The notes: generated by a model not told the origin, from the letters alone. 64,000 bases of DNA from Novosphingobium panipatense (GCF_002149965.1 NZ_MSQB01000011.1:22134-86133); one strand, 5' to 3'. Positions 52,700 to 61,613 are shown, counted from the stretch's first letter. Translations and numbers: made by a program.

Positions 52700-53556
52700 A
52701 GGCTCCCGACTGGCAACCCCGTTTCATCGTGATCGGCGCCGTCAAGGCGGCCACGACCTGGATACAGGCACGCCTCCAGGACAATCCCGCGATCCATATG
52801 CCCGACCCCGAGCCGCACTACTTCAGCAGCGAATTCGATCGCGGCGAGGACTGGTACCGCGCATTCTTCGAACACCGTGCCCAGGACGCCGCGCAAGGCC
52901 GGATCGTGATGGGCGAAAAATCCGCCGACTACCTGGCCCATCCGCTGGCCGCCGAGCGCATCGCCCGCGCCCTGCCGCAAGTCCGCCTGGTGCTGCAACT
53001 GCGCAACCCGGTGGAACGCGCCTATTCCGACTACAAGATGCTGTTCCGCCGTGGCACCGTGAAAGGGCCGCCCGAGGACTATCTCCGCTCGCCCGACAAT
53101 CCCCATCCGCGCTTCCTCCAGGACGGCCTCTACGCCCGCCATCTCGCGCGGTGGTACGACCTGTTCCCGCGCGAGCAGATCCTGATCTACCTCTACGACG
53201 ACGTGCGGGTGCAGCCCCGGCGCATCGTCGAGGCCGTGTCCGGGCATATCGGCGTGCCCCCGGTGTTCCGCCCGGAACTGGCACTCGCGCAGGAGAACAG
53301 CAGCCGCTCCGCGATCCTGCCCCTGTCGCTGCGCAAGGCGCTGGCGCCGCTGAAGCAGACGATCCGTCCCTTGCGCGGCAAGCCGGTGTTCGAGAACATG
53401 CGCTCACTGCTCGCCCGCGAAATGCACTATCCGCCGCTGGCACCGAGCCTGCGCGAGCAGCTGCGCGACTTCTATGCGCGGGACGTGGAAACGCTGGAAG
53501 CGATCTGCGGTCTGGACCTCTCGCGGTGGAAAGCCCCGGCGCGCAGCTCAGCGTGA
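52696..53556 (+). CDS. PAPS-dependent sulfotransferase
   Basis: 286-aa sulfotransferase of the sulfotransferase_1/3 type, related to heparan sulfate and carbohydrate sulfotransferases. The 5'-phosphosulfate loop is IGAVKAATTWIQ, the 3'-phosphate site RNPVERAYSDY, and a catalytic base may be in the KPEPHYFS-like segment (MPDPEPHYFSSEF). It overlaps the aminotransferase by ATGA, so translation is coupled. It suggests that the glycan made by this cluster is sulfated. No PAPS synthesis genes are in the window. Confidence 0.88.
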   Translation: MKAPDWQPRFIVIGAVKAATTWIQARLQDNPAIHMPDPEPHYFSSEFDRGEDWYRAFFEHRAQDAAQGRIVMGEKSADYLAHPLAAERIARALPQVRLVLQLRNPVERAYSDYKMLFRRGTVKGPPEDYLRSPDNPHPRFLQDGLYARHLARWYDLFPREQILIYLYDDVRVQPRRIVEAVSGHIGVPPVFRPELALAQENSSRSAILPLSLRKALAPLKQTIRPLRGKPVFENMRSLLAREMHYPPLAPSLREQLRDFYARDVETLEAICGLDLSRWKAPARSSA

Positions 53557-53566
53557 TCCGCCGGAG

Positions 53567-54982
53567 TTAGTCCAGATCCAGCAACTTCGGCGCGCCCATG
53601 CCGTCCATGAAGTTCGCCAGGTTGCGGTGGAGGTTGATGACCTTCTGCTCCTGATGCGGATTGGGCAGCGGGCCGCGAAAACCGCTCGACTTCATGCCCT
53701 TCTGCACGAACTGCATGTTCGAGAAGTCCTGCGCGAGAACCGATCCCCAGTTCTCGCCGATGGGATCGGCATAGACCCATTCGGTCTGCGGCGCTTCGCC
53801 TTCGGGGAAGCGTTCGAGGGCGTAGCTTTCGAAAATGCACTTGTCCGGGTCGTCGCCGTAGGGGCGCACCCGGTAGCAAAGCGCGAAAGTCTCGCCGTGG
53901 AGGATGTTCTGGTTGGGGAACAGGCCCCAGGCGAGGCCGCCCTCCTTCTTGATCTCCGGCGGGACTTCCGGCCAGACCACCCCGCGCGCGGCATCGTCGG
54001 CACGGGCGGACTTGAGCCAGTGGGCGATGATCTCGCCCGGCGTGGCGGTTTCGGGAAGCTCATCCACCAGCCGGCTGGCGGCGTTGACCAGCGTTTCGGT
54101 GGAGGCGGAGTAGTTCACCGTCTCATAGTTCTCGCGGATCAGTTCATAGGTGGAGACGCGGGCGTCGTCGCCCTTGCCGGCACGGGTGGTGCCCGCGCTT
54201 TCGCTCATCTGGAACTTCTCCTCGCGCGTGTCGTAACTGGACACCGAATGGAGGCCGTACTGCTTCGACAGCGCGTAGTAATCGCCATAGGCCAGGAGCT
54301 GCGTGTGGGTGCCGGCGACGTGGTAGGGTTCCAGGAAGGCCTCGATTGCGGTCTTCCAGTTGCAGTCGTAGATCGCCCACTGGCGCCACTTGTAGTGCAT
54401 GCCGGCAAGGTCGAAATGATCGAGGATCTCGCCCGCGCGGCCCATCCATTCCTTCAGCGGCACCGCATCGGGGTCCATCGAGATGTAGATGTAGCCGCCC
54501 CAGGTATCGACCTGCACGTCCGACAGGCAGGTCATCTCGGGCGTCAGCTTGTTGTGCCAGTCCTGCGGGTCGAGGATGTAGGTGTTGTTCCCATCCAGGT
54601 CGAAGGTCCAGCCGTGGAAGCCGCAGATGAAATTGCGGCGATTGTTGCCGCGCACATCGTGGACTTTGCCGGGCAGCATGGCGGGCACCGAGACGAGCTG
54701 GCGGCCGCGATGCGGGCAGACGTTGTGGAAGGCCTTCAGCGTGCCATCATCCCCCCGCAGCACGATGATCGATTCGTCGGCAACGTCGTAAGTCATCCAG
54801 TCGCCGGGACGCGGCAGGTCGCTCTCGCGCTCCACCATCTGCCAGACCTTGGGCCAGAGCAGCTTCTTTTCCGCTGCGAGGTAATCCTTCGAGAGGAAGG
54901 CGGTGGTGGGATAAGTGGCGAGGCGTTCCTCGTCCATGTCCCTAGCTGTCAGCGTGGCCGTCTTGGTGCCCGTCTCTTTCAC
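53567..54982 (-). CDS. Rieske-type ring-hydroxylating/carnitine-type oxygenase alpha subunit
   Basis: 471-aa terminal oxygenase. The Rieske cluster ligands are in CPHRGRQL and CGFHGW; the mononuclear iron site is in the EPYHVAGTH block (two His), with an Asp expected later. It resembles dioxygenase or demethylase alpha subunits acting on aromatic acids or quaternary amines. Neither beta subunit nor reductase lies nearby, so partners are encoded elsewhere. It starts with GTG after CAGGAGAGG. The stop converges with the sulfotransferase gene, 10 bases apart. Confidence 0.88.
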   Translation of the reverse strand: MKETGTKTATLTARDMDEERLATYPTTAFLSKDYLAAEKKLLWPKVWQMVERESDLPRPGDWMTYDVADESIIVLRGDDGTLKAFHNVCPHRGRQLVSVPAMLPGKVHDVRGNNRRNFICGFHGWTFDLDGNNTYILDPQDWHNKLTPEMTCLSDVQVDTWGGYIYISMDPDAVPLKEWMGRAGEILDHFDLAGMHYKWRQWAIYDCNWKTAIEAFLEPYHVAGTHTQLLAYGDYYALSKQYGLHSVSSYDTREEKFQMSESAGTTRAGKGDDARVSTYELIRENYETVNYSASTETLVNAASRLVDELPETATPGEIIAHWLKSARADDAARGVVWPEVPPEIKKEGGLAWGLFPNQNILHGETFALCYRVRPYGDDPDKCIFESYALERFPEGEAPQTEWVYADPIGENWGSVLAQDFSNMQFVQKGMKSSGFRGPLPNPHQEQKVINLHRNLANFMDGMGAPKLLDLD

Positions 54983-55085
54983 GTGGCCTCTCCTGTTATC
55001 AACAGGACTGTTCATTAAGCCATTGGCAAAGTGGTTTCCAGCCGCAGTGCGGGGTCGGCGCAACGCCCCTGCGATACAAATGGAA

Positions 55086-55111
55086 AAGGGCGCACCCGCA
55101 GGCGCGCCCTT
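55086..55111 (-). terminator. Terminator-like hairpin after the PhoX gene
   Basis: AAGGGCGC and GCGCCCTT (55086-55093, 55104-55111) pair with a 10-base loop, 22 bases beyond the PhoX-type stop; only two T residues follow on that strand. Confidence 0.6.
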
Positions 55112-55133
55112 CCCGTATGGACTGGTCTGGCGA

Positions 55134-57602
55134 TCAGAGCGCGATGACGCCGCCGTCATCCTTGGTGATCGCGATCACCGCCGAGCGCGGGCGCACGGTG
55201 GCGCCGGGCGTACCGGCCTGGCTGTCGGGCCAGTGGCTCGACGGCGCGGCAGGGGTGCCGTCCTCGCCGGGGTGCTGGATGCCGACGAACAGCGTGCGGC
55301 CGTCCGGGGTCGAGTCGATGCCGGTGATCTCGCACTGGACCGGGCCGACCAGGAAGCGGCGCAAGTTGGCCGCCGTTGCCGGCGCGCCGACCACGGTAGC
55401 CTGGGTGGCGGTGGCGCCGTTCGAGCCGGTATTGGTGATCGTCTTGGCACCGCCGTCCCCGACGCGGCCGGGGATCGCGGCCAGCAGCATGCAGTTGGTG
55501 CGGTCGGTCAGGGCGCCGTCGTCGGTCTCGATCCAGAGCACCGGGTTGAACTGCCCTGCCGCATTGGTGCTGCGCGAGAAGTAGGCGCCGTCCGGGCTGG
55601 AGAAGTCGTTGTCGACCGTCAGACCCGAGACGTTGACATTGGCACCGGCGTCGGTGGCATCCGCGCCGAACAGGTAGATGTCCCACTTGAAGGTCGTGGC
55701 GGCAGTGGTGTCGCCGTCTTCGCGCAGGCGGACAATGTGGCCGTTGGGGTTGCCGTATTGTGCCGTGTTCGAGGCGCCCTTCGGGTCGTTGTAGTGACGC
55801 GGGTTGGCGGCATCGGTCCCGGTCAGCGGGCGTCCGGCGGCATTGTTGTTGGTGAGCGTGAGATAGATCTCGCCGGTCACCGGATTGCCCGCCGTCCATT
55901 CCGGGCGGTCCATCGGCGTCGCGCCCACCGCGTCGGCGGCAAGGCGGGTGTTGACGAGGATGTCGGCCTGGTCGGCGAAGACATATTCCGGCGTCGTGCC
56001 CGCTGCCGGACGGTTCGGCACCTGCCCGAACACCAGCGGCAGCCACTGGCCGCTACCGTCGGCGTTAAACTTCGCCACATAGAGCGTGCCGGTGTCGAGG
56101 TACTTGTCGCCCATGGCCAGACGGCTGGTGCTGGCCGCGTCGGCAGCGGCATAAGTAGCCGAGGACACGAACTTGTAGAGGTATTCGCGGCGCGAATCGT
56201 CGCCCATGTAGACGCCCAGCTTCTGGCCGTTCACGGCGCGCACGAAGGCGCCTTCATGGCCGCAGCGGCCCAGCGCCGTGCGCTTGCGCGGGGTGGAAGC
56301 CGGATCGTAGGGATCGATCTCGACCACCCAGCCGTACTGGTTCGGCTCGTTGCGATAGTCTTCCGCCGCCGTGGCGCCGGTGATCGTGGCGTTCCACTTG
56401 GTGTAGAGCGAATCGGTGGAGTCCGCGAAGGACCAGGCATAGTTGCCGGTACGGCTGGTCACGCCGAAGCGCGCGAGCGAAGTCATTTCGCGGACGCTGC
56501 GCTTGGCATCGTCGGCCGCGTCGCGGCGGAAGTAACCGGCCCAGTTTTCCTCGCAGGTGAGGTTGGTGGCCCAGGGGGTCATGCCGTTGGCGCAGTTGTT
56601 GATCGTGCCGCGACCGGCCGTGCCGTTGGTGGAATAGGCCGTCACGAGCATCGCCGAACCGGCGGCCGGACCGTGGAAGCTCATCGGCGTGTTCGGGGTG
56701 ATGCGGCGGTTGTAGGTGCTGGTGGGCACATAGGACCACTTGCGGCTGCCCGCATCGACGTATTCCGACACCGAAACGCCGTGCGCCTCGATCTCCTTGA
56801 TGGCCTCTGCCGCGGGACGCGGGCCGGTGGAGACGTTGGTCGGGCCGTTCGGATGAAGGTACTGGACGTTCAGGTTCTCGTGGTTCTGCACCATGAGCCC
56901 GCGCGTGGAGCTGTTGTCGTCACGGCCGCCCGCGGCTGCGAGACCGAAGAAATGCAGCCCGTCGCCGTGGTCGCCGATGCGCTGGGCGAAGTTGCCGTCC
57001 GTGCCGTCGTTCGCATAGGCGGAGACGCCGGTGGCGAGAGGGTCGCCCAGACGGGTCATGATCGTCACCGAATAGCCGGTGGGGACCTTCACCACGTCCG
57101 CAAGGCTGTGGGCGACGGCGGTGAAGCCGAGCACGCCCGGCGAGACCCGCACGGTGGTGGTGGCGGCGCGCGTTTCGCCGGTGACGCTGGTGGCCGAGAA
57201 AGTGAAGACCAGGTCGGTCGCCGCGCTGACGGCAGGGGCGATGAAGCTGACGGTGGAGCCGGAGCCGGTCAGTTCGACCGTGGTGCCCGAAGTCTGCGCC
57301 CAGGCCGTGCTGTAACCGGCATAGCCGTTCTCGGGGCTGCCCGTCAGCGTGACGACACGGCCCGCGCTGGTGGCGGCATTGGCCCCGGCGCTGACGGAGA
57401 CGCTGTTCTCGTTGTCGTCGTCGCCGCAAGCGGCAAGCAGCGCCGTGCCCATGAAGGCCATGGTGGTGGCGCCTGCTCCGCGGAACAGGGCCTGACGGCG
57501 CGAGTAGCGCTCTGCCGCCATGCTTTCGAGCGAGCGCTCCGTGGTGGGATTGGTATCGACGTCGCCGTCGGTATAGCCGTTGGCGGGAAGCCTGTCAGTC
57601 AT
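55134..57602 (-). CDS. PhoX-type alkaline phosphatase/DUF839 protein with PKD-like domain
   Basis: 822-aa exported protein. The twin-arginine signal YSRRQALFRGAG (about 33-44) is followed by a lipobox-like LLAACG, so it may be a Tat-exported lipoprotein. Residues about 70-155 form a PKD/REJ-like beta domain (AWAQTSGTTVELTGSG...). The rest is the PhoX (DUF839) calcium/iron-dependent phosphatase fold with DHGDGLHFFGL, TPWATNLTCEENW, GHEGAFVRAV and RPEWTAGNP. PhoX enzymes release phosphate from organic esters in the periplasm. The PKD-like insertion is not part of the usual family layout. Confidence 0.85.
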   Translation of the reverse strand: MTDRLPANGYTDGDVDTNPTTERSLESMAAERYSRRQALFRGAGATTMAFMGTALLAACGDDDNENSVSVSAGANAATSAGRVVTLTGSPENGYAGYSTAWAQTSGTTVELTGSGSTVSFIAPAVSAATDLVFTFSATSVTGETRAATTTVRVSPGVLGFTAVAHSLADVVKVPTGYSVTIMTRLGDPLATGVSAYANDGTDGNFAQRIGDHGDGLHFFGLAAAGGRDDNSSTRGLMVQNHENLNVQYLHPNGPTNVSTGPRPAAEAIKEIEAHGVSVSEYVDAGSRKWSYVPTSTYNRRITPNTPMSFHGPAAGSAMLVTAYSTNGTAGRGTINNCANGMTPWATNLTCEENWAGYFRRDAADDAKRSVREMTSLARFGVTSRTGNYAWSFADSTDSLYTKWNATITGATAAEDYRNEPNQYGWVVEIDPYDPASTPRKRTALGRCGHEGAFVRAVNGQKLGVYMGDDSRREYLYKFVSSATYAAADAASTSRLAMGDKYLDTGTLYVAKFNADGSGQWLPLVFGQVPNRPAAGTTPEYVFADQADILVNTRLAADAVGATPMDRPEWTAGNPVTGEIYLTLTNNNAAGRPLTGTDAANPRHYNDPKGASNTAQYGNPNGHIVRLREDGDTTAATTFKWDIYLFGADATDAGANVNVSGLTVDNDFSSPDGAYFSRSTNAAGQFNPVLWIETDDGALTDRTNCMLLAAIPGRVGDGGAKTITNTGSNGATATQATVVGAPATAANLRRFLVGPVQCEITGIDSTPDGRTLFVGIQHPGEDGTPAAPSSHWPDSQAGTPGATVRPRSAVIAITKDDGGVIAL

Positions 57603-57683
57603 GGTTGATGCCCCTGTTCTTTCGACATTCGCAGGGGCGTTGCTAGGGGCGCTTCATGGCAATTGAGCGCAATATCGATGTCA

Positions 57684-57711
57684 TTTCGATGTCGATTTCA
57701 CGACATCGAAA
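57684..57711. promoter_or_regulatory. Perfect 11-bp palindromic operator before the PhoX gene
   Basis: TTTCGATGTCG (57684-57694) and CGACATCGAAA (57701-57711) with the spacer ATTTCA form a perfect palindrome 82-109 bases upstream of the PhoX-type start. Further TCGATGTC and ATGTCAT half-sites stand on both sides (57675 and 57721). It lies between the Crp-type gene and its neighbour, so that regulator or a phosphate regulator may bind it. Confidence 0.6.
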
Positions 57712-57737
57712 CCACAATGGATGTCATGATCGAGAGA

Positions 57738-58469
57738 TTATTGCGGATCGCCCGGATAGACGCCGGCCAGCACCTTGGAAAAATGGGCGGCGACATGCTC
57801 GTTGCAGGAGCAGGCCTTGCCGCGCAGGGCCTCCCGGTCGGAGATGGTGATGCCGCCGCGCCGGGTGCGCACCAGCCCCTCGCGCTTGAAGCGCTGGAGC
57901 ACGCGGCTGGCATAGCTGCGGCCGATGCCCATCATCGATGCGAGCTGCTCCTGGGTCATCGTCACGTCGTTGCGGCCGATCCTGTCGATCGCGGCGATCA
58001 GCCACTTGGCGGCGCGTTCCTCGATGGTGTGGACCGCATTGCAGGCGATCGACTGGAACACTTGCGCCATCATGCAGTCGGCATAGCGCGCGAAGAGGTT
58101 CGCCACCGAGGGCGAGGCACTCTTCACTTCGTCCATCTGCCGCGTGGGAACGCGCCAGAACAGGCCGCCGTGCAGCACGCTGGCACGCGCATAGGCCGGC
58201 AGGCTGCCATGGCTCACCACCCCGCCCAGCGCGCCTTCGCGGCCGACCAGGATCGTTTCCACCGACATGCCGCTGTCCAGTTCCACGAAGTAGGAGCAGA
58301 CCGAGGCACCGCGCGGCAGATAGCAATATTCCACGGTGTCGCCCGGCTGGTAGATCACATCGCCCGCGCGCATCGCCACTTCGGAAAGGTGCGGCTCCAG
58401 GCGGGCGAAGTCAGTGGGCCGCAGCGCCGCCAGGAGATCGCTTTGCTCTTGGCTCGCATGTGACGCCAT
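57738..58469 (-). CDS. Crp/Fnr family transcriptional regulator
   Basis: 243-aa regulator with a cyclic-nucleotide-binding-like beta-roll (GDVIYQPGDTVEYCYLPRGASV), a long dimer helix (AVHTIEERAAKWLIAAIDR) and a winged helix (TQEQLASMMGIGRSYASRVLQRFKREGLVRTRRGGI). There are no N-terminal Fnr cysteines, but a C-terminal CSC motif (GKACSCNEH) is present, as in a common alphaproteobacterial subgroup. Ligand unknown. It is upstream of, and in line with, the PhoX-type gene, and divergent from the bacteriophytochrome. Confidence 0.88.
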   Translation of the reverse strand: MASHASQEQSDLLAALRPTDFARLEPHLSEVAMRAGDVIYQPGDTVEYCYLPRGASVCSYFVELDSGMSVETILVGREGALGGVVSHGSLPAYARASVLHGGLFWRVPTRQMDEVKSASPSVANLFARYADCMMAQVFQSIACNAVHTIEERAAKWLIAAIDRIGRNDVTMTQEQLASMMGIGRSYASRVLQRFKREGLVRTRRGGITISDREALRGKACSCNEHVAAHFSKVLAGVYPGDPQ

Positions 58470-58618
58470 TTTTCACCGGCTCCCTGATAGATCGATCACC
58501 TTGCATGCGCGCCGGATGCCGCGCCGCAAGGCAGACAATGCGGCAGGCCGCCGAGGGTTCCCGCCGCAAGTGTACAGAAATGAACAGACGGGGCGCAGAG
58601 AGGCCGCTACGTTCCTGA

Positions 58619-58643
58619 GGAACATTTCTCTTTCGCCCGCGTT
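58619..58643 (+). promoter_or_regulatory. EcfG-type (general stress) promoter before the bacteriophytochrome
   Basis: GGAAC (58619-58623), 16 bases, CGTT (58640-58643): an exact match to the promoter read by EcfG sigma factors of the alphaproteobacterial general stress response. It lies about 90 bases before the small reading frame and 180 before the phytochrome gene, on the correct strand. Confidence 0.7.
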
Positions 58644-58737
58644 GGAATGCCCTAAGCGGGGGCTCGTGCGCGGTTGCGCGCGCTTCTCCCCCGTTTGCCA
58701 ACTGCTTGCAGATACTACTTTTCAAGGCGAATCCCGA

Positions 58738-58863
58738 ATGCAGACCGAGGACATGACAGCCCGCCCCGCCGACCTGCTTCTGGAATTGCGGCTGGAATTG
58801 GAGGCGTCATTGCGGGCAGGTGACGCTGCGGCGCCTCGGTGGCACGGCGGCGCCCGTGGCTGA
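58738..58863 (+). CDS. Possible 41-aa leader peptide before the bacteriophytochrome
   Basis: A short frame begins with ATG after AAGGCG, encodes a leucine/glutamate-rich helix (PADLLLELRLELEASLRAGD) and stops inside the first codons of the phytochrome in another frame (TGA at 58861-58863). Such overlap could couple translation of the two. It matches no family I know and is not NepR. It may be chance. Confidence 0.3.
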   Translation: MQTEDMTARPADLLLELRLELEASLRAGDAAAPRWHGGARG

Positions 58864-61417
58864 CGCCATGCATACGGTGGATCTGAGCACCTGCGATCTC
58901 GAACCGATCCACGTCATCGGCCGGATCCAGAGCTTTGGCTGGCTGCTCTCGTTCTCCAGCGACTGGATCATCAACCACGTCTCGGTGAACTGCGAGGACC
59001 TGTTCGGCGCGTCCCCGCGCGACATGGTGGGCCTGCCCGCCATGCAGTTCCTGTCTCCCGACGCCATGCACGACATCCGCACGCGCCTGCAGGTGCTGGG
59101 CGGCGCCAGCACGGTGGAGCGGATCTTCGAAGTGGACTTGCGCGGCGACGGGCGGCTGTTCGACATGGCCGTCCACGTCTCGGGCCGCTCCTACGTGCTG
59201 GAGATCGAGCCCCACGAAGGCGGTCGCCGCCGCGATTTCGTGAGCTATGTGCGCCCGATGATCGACCGGCTGCGCCAGTCCACCTCGATCGAGCAGCTCT
59301 GCACCAGCGCCGCGCGCCACTTGCGCGGGCTGACCGGGTTCGACCGGGTCATGGTCTACCGCTTCGACAACGACGGCGCGGGCGAAGTGATCGCCGAAAG
59401 CCTCAATGGCATGGTCGACAGCTTCAAGGGCCAGCATTTCCCGGCTTCCGACATTCCCGCCCAGGCCCGCCGCCTCTACACCCGCAACCTGCTGCGCATC
59501 ATCAGCGACGTGGACGATCCCACCGTGCCGATCCACCCGGCGACCGATCCCAACGGCGATCCCCTGGACCTGTCGATGTCGGGCCTGCGCGCGGTTTCTC
59601 CGATCCATATCGAATATCTGCGCAACATGGGCGTGAAGGCATCGATGTCGGTCTCGATCATGCGGCGCGGCAAGCTCTGGGGCCTGCTCGCCTGCCATCA
59701 CTATTCGCCGCTGACGCTGTCCTACTCGGTGCGCACGGCCAGCGAACTGTTCGGCGAGTTCTTCGCCTATCTGCTGGAGCAGAAGGAAACCGATTTCGCG
59801 CTGGAGCTGCGCGCCGCCTCGATGCGTCTCCATGACGAGATGATGTCGCGCGTGGCTGCCGGTGGATCGCTGCTGGAAGCCTTCGAGGATTTCTCGGAAT
59901 CGATCGGCCGGGTGATCCCCTTCGACGGCATCATCGGCTGGGTGGACGGACGCTTCGTCAGCCACGGACATACCCCCGCCGAAGCGCAGTTTTCCGAACT
60001 GGCGCGGTTCCTCAATACTGCGGGCGCCAGCACCGTGTGGTCCACCGATGCGATCGGTGCGGTCTTCTCGCCCGCGCAGGAATGGGCGGACCGCGCCGCC
60101 GGTCTGCTTGCCCTGCCCGTCAGCCGCACCCCGCGCGACTATATCGTGCTGTTCCGCCGCGAGCAGGTTCGCGAGGTGAGCTGGGCAGGCAATCCCGAAA
60201 AGGCGATCGAACTCGGCCCCAACGGCGCGCGGCTGACCCCGCGCAAGAGCTTCGAGATCTGGAAGGAAGAACGGCGCGGCCAGTCCCGCCCCTGGACCGA
60301 GGAAGAGACGCTTGCCGCCGATGCGCTGCGCGTCACCTTGCTCGAAGTGGTGCTGCGCCTGGCCGATGCCGCCCATGTCGAGCGCGAGCAGGCGACCCGC
60401 CAGCAGGATATGCTGATCGCGGAACTCAATCACCGCGTGCGCAACATTCTCAACCTGATCCGCGGCCTCGTCACCCAGAGCAAGGAAGGCGCCGCCACGA
60501 TCGACGATTTCGCGGAGATCGTCGGCAGCCGCATCCATGCGCTGGCCCGCGCGCACGACCAGGTGACGCAGAAGGACTGGACGCCCTCCTCGCTCTACGA
60601 CCTGATCCGCACCGAAGCCGCCGCCTATGCCAGCGACAGTGCCGACCGCGTGGTGATCGACGGCCCCGACGCGCTCGTGGCGCCCAGCGCCTTCACCACG
60701 CTGGCGTTGGTGTTCCACGAGCTGATGACCAATTCCTGCAAGTACGGCGCCCTCTCGGACTCGCGCGGAACGGTGACCATCACGCTCGATCGCGGAGACG
60801 ACGGCTCGCTGGAGATCGACTGGCGCGAGGCGGACGGCCCGGCCGTCAAGCCGCCGACCCGGCGCGGCTTCGGCTCCACCATCATCGAACGCACCATTCC
60901 GCACGAACTGGGCGGTTCGGCCTCGGTGGTCTTCCCCAGCGAAGGCCTCAAGGCGCTGTTCCTGCTACCGGCGGATCACATCGCCAGCTTCGAGACGCCC
61001 AGCCCTTCCGAACACAGGCCCGCCGCCGAGGTGCCCGAAGCCGCCGATCTGGCGGGCACGCTTCAGGACGGGATCGCGCTGATCGTCGAGGACAACGTGA
61101 TCATCGCCATGGAAGTCGAAGACGTCCTGCGCGGTCTGGGCTTCAACGACTGCCGGATCGTGGGATCGGTCCATTCGGCCATGGAAGTGGTCGACGGCGG
61201 CGGCGTGTCTTTTGCCATGCTCGACGTCAATCTCGGCAAGGACACCAGCGAACCGGTGGCGCAAGCGCTGCTGGAGCGCGGCGTGCCTTTCATCTTCGCC
61301 AGCGGCTACGGCGAACGCGCGCTCGTTTCCGGTGCGTTCAAGGGGGTTCCGGTCGTGACCAAGCCTTACGGCGAGCGCGAAGTCCGCGCGGCGATCGGGC
61401 GCTTGCACAAGGGTTGA
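58820..61417 (+). CDS. Bacteriophytochrome hybrid sensor with HWE-type kinase and receiver
   Basis: 865-aa red/far-red photoreceptor. Order of domains: PAS with the biliverdin-binding Cys in STCDLEPIHV (C25), GAF with FPASDIPAQARRLY, PHY, an HWE/HisKA_2 dimerisation part with the phospho-His in ELNHRVRNIL, ATPase (FHELMTNSCKYGAL), and a C-terminal receiver (LIVEDN, LDVNLGKDTS, KPYG). HWE kinases in alphaproteobacteria commonly signal to PhyR. Start is uncertain: GTG 58820, GTG 58856 (overlapping the small frame's stop) and ATG 58868 are in frame. No heme oxygenase gene is adjacent, so biliverdin supply comes from elsewhere. Confidence 0.92.
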   Translation: MTLRRLGGTAAPVADAMHTVDLSTCDLEPIHVIGRIQSFGWLLSFSSDWIINHVSVNCEDLFGASPRDMVGLPAMQFLSPDAMHDIRTRLQVLGGASTVERIFEVDLRGDGRLFDMAVHVSGRSYVLEIEPHEGGRRRDFVSYVRPMIDRLRQSTSIEQLCTSAARHLRGLTGFDRVMVYRFDNDGAGEVIAESLNGMVDSFKGQHFPASDIPAQARRLYTRNLLRIISDVDDPTVPIHPATDPNGDPLDLSMSGLRAVSPIHIEYLRNMGVKASMSVSIMRRGKLWGLLACHHYSPLTLSYSVRTASELFGEFFAYLLEQKETDFALELRAASMRLHDEMMSRVAAGGSLLEAFEDFSESIGRVIPFDGIIGWVDGRFVSHGHTPAEAQFSELARFLNTAGASTVWSTDAIGAVFSPAQEWADRAAGLLALPVSRTPRDYIVLFRREQVREVSWAGNPEKAIELGPNGARLTPRKSFEIWKEERRGQSRPWTEEETLAADALRVTLLEVVLRLADAAHVEREQATRQQDMLIAELNHRVRNILNLIRGLVTQSKEGAATIDDFAEIVGSRIHALARAHDQVTQKDWTPSSLYDLIRTEAAAYASDSADRVVIDGPDALVAPSAFTTLALVFHELMTNSCKYGALSDSRGTVTITLDRGDDGSLEIDWREADGPAVKPPTRRGFGSTIIERTIPHELGGSASVVFPSEGLKALFLLPADHIASFETPSPSEHRPAAEVPEAADLAGTLQDGIALIVEDNVIIAMEVEDVLRGLGFNDCRIVGSVHSAMEVVDGGGVSFAMLDVNLGKDTSEPVAQALLERGVPFIFASGYGERALVSGAFKGVPVVTKPYGEREVRAAIGRLHKG

Positions 61418-61471
61418 GGGTGGGGAGCAGGAAGGCACGGCCTGCACCTCCCCGCCTCCTCATCACTCCAT

Positions 61472-61561
61472 CGTCATCCTGAACTTGGTTCAGGATCCAT
61501 TTCTGGCCATCGACGGCAGTTCGATCGGCGCGATGGATCCTGAACCAAGTTCAGGATGACG
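61472..61561. repeat. 90-bp element with perfect 29-bp inverted repeats (family E)
   Basis: CGTCATCCTGAACTTGGTTC begins the left arm (61472-61500) and its exact complement ends the element (61533-61561); each arm holds the smaller palindrome CCTGAACTTGGTTCAGG. It lies between the convergent ends of the phytochrome and topoisomerase genes. Confidence 0.9.
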
Positions 61562-61613
61562 GTAGGGGATGGGGCTGAGTTTGGCTGATCCGCCTCCCTC
61601 ACCACCCTCCCCG

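Noticed and set aside
53567..57602. Rieske oxygenase and PhoX-type gene as one catabolic operon with the glycan cluster
   Set aside because: A terminator-like hairpin and about 150 bases separate them, and their functions do not connect; treated as separate units.
57675..57693. Pho box for the PhoX gene (TGTC repeated at 11 bp)
   Set aside because: The repeat faces away from the phosphatase gene and is part of a palindrome; not called as a Pho box.
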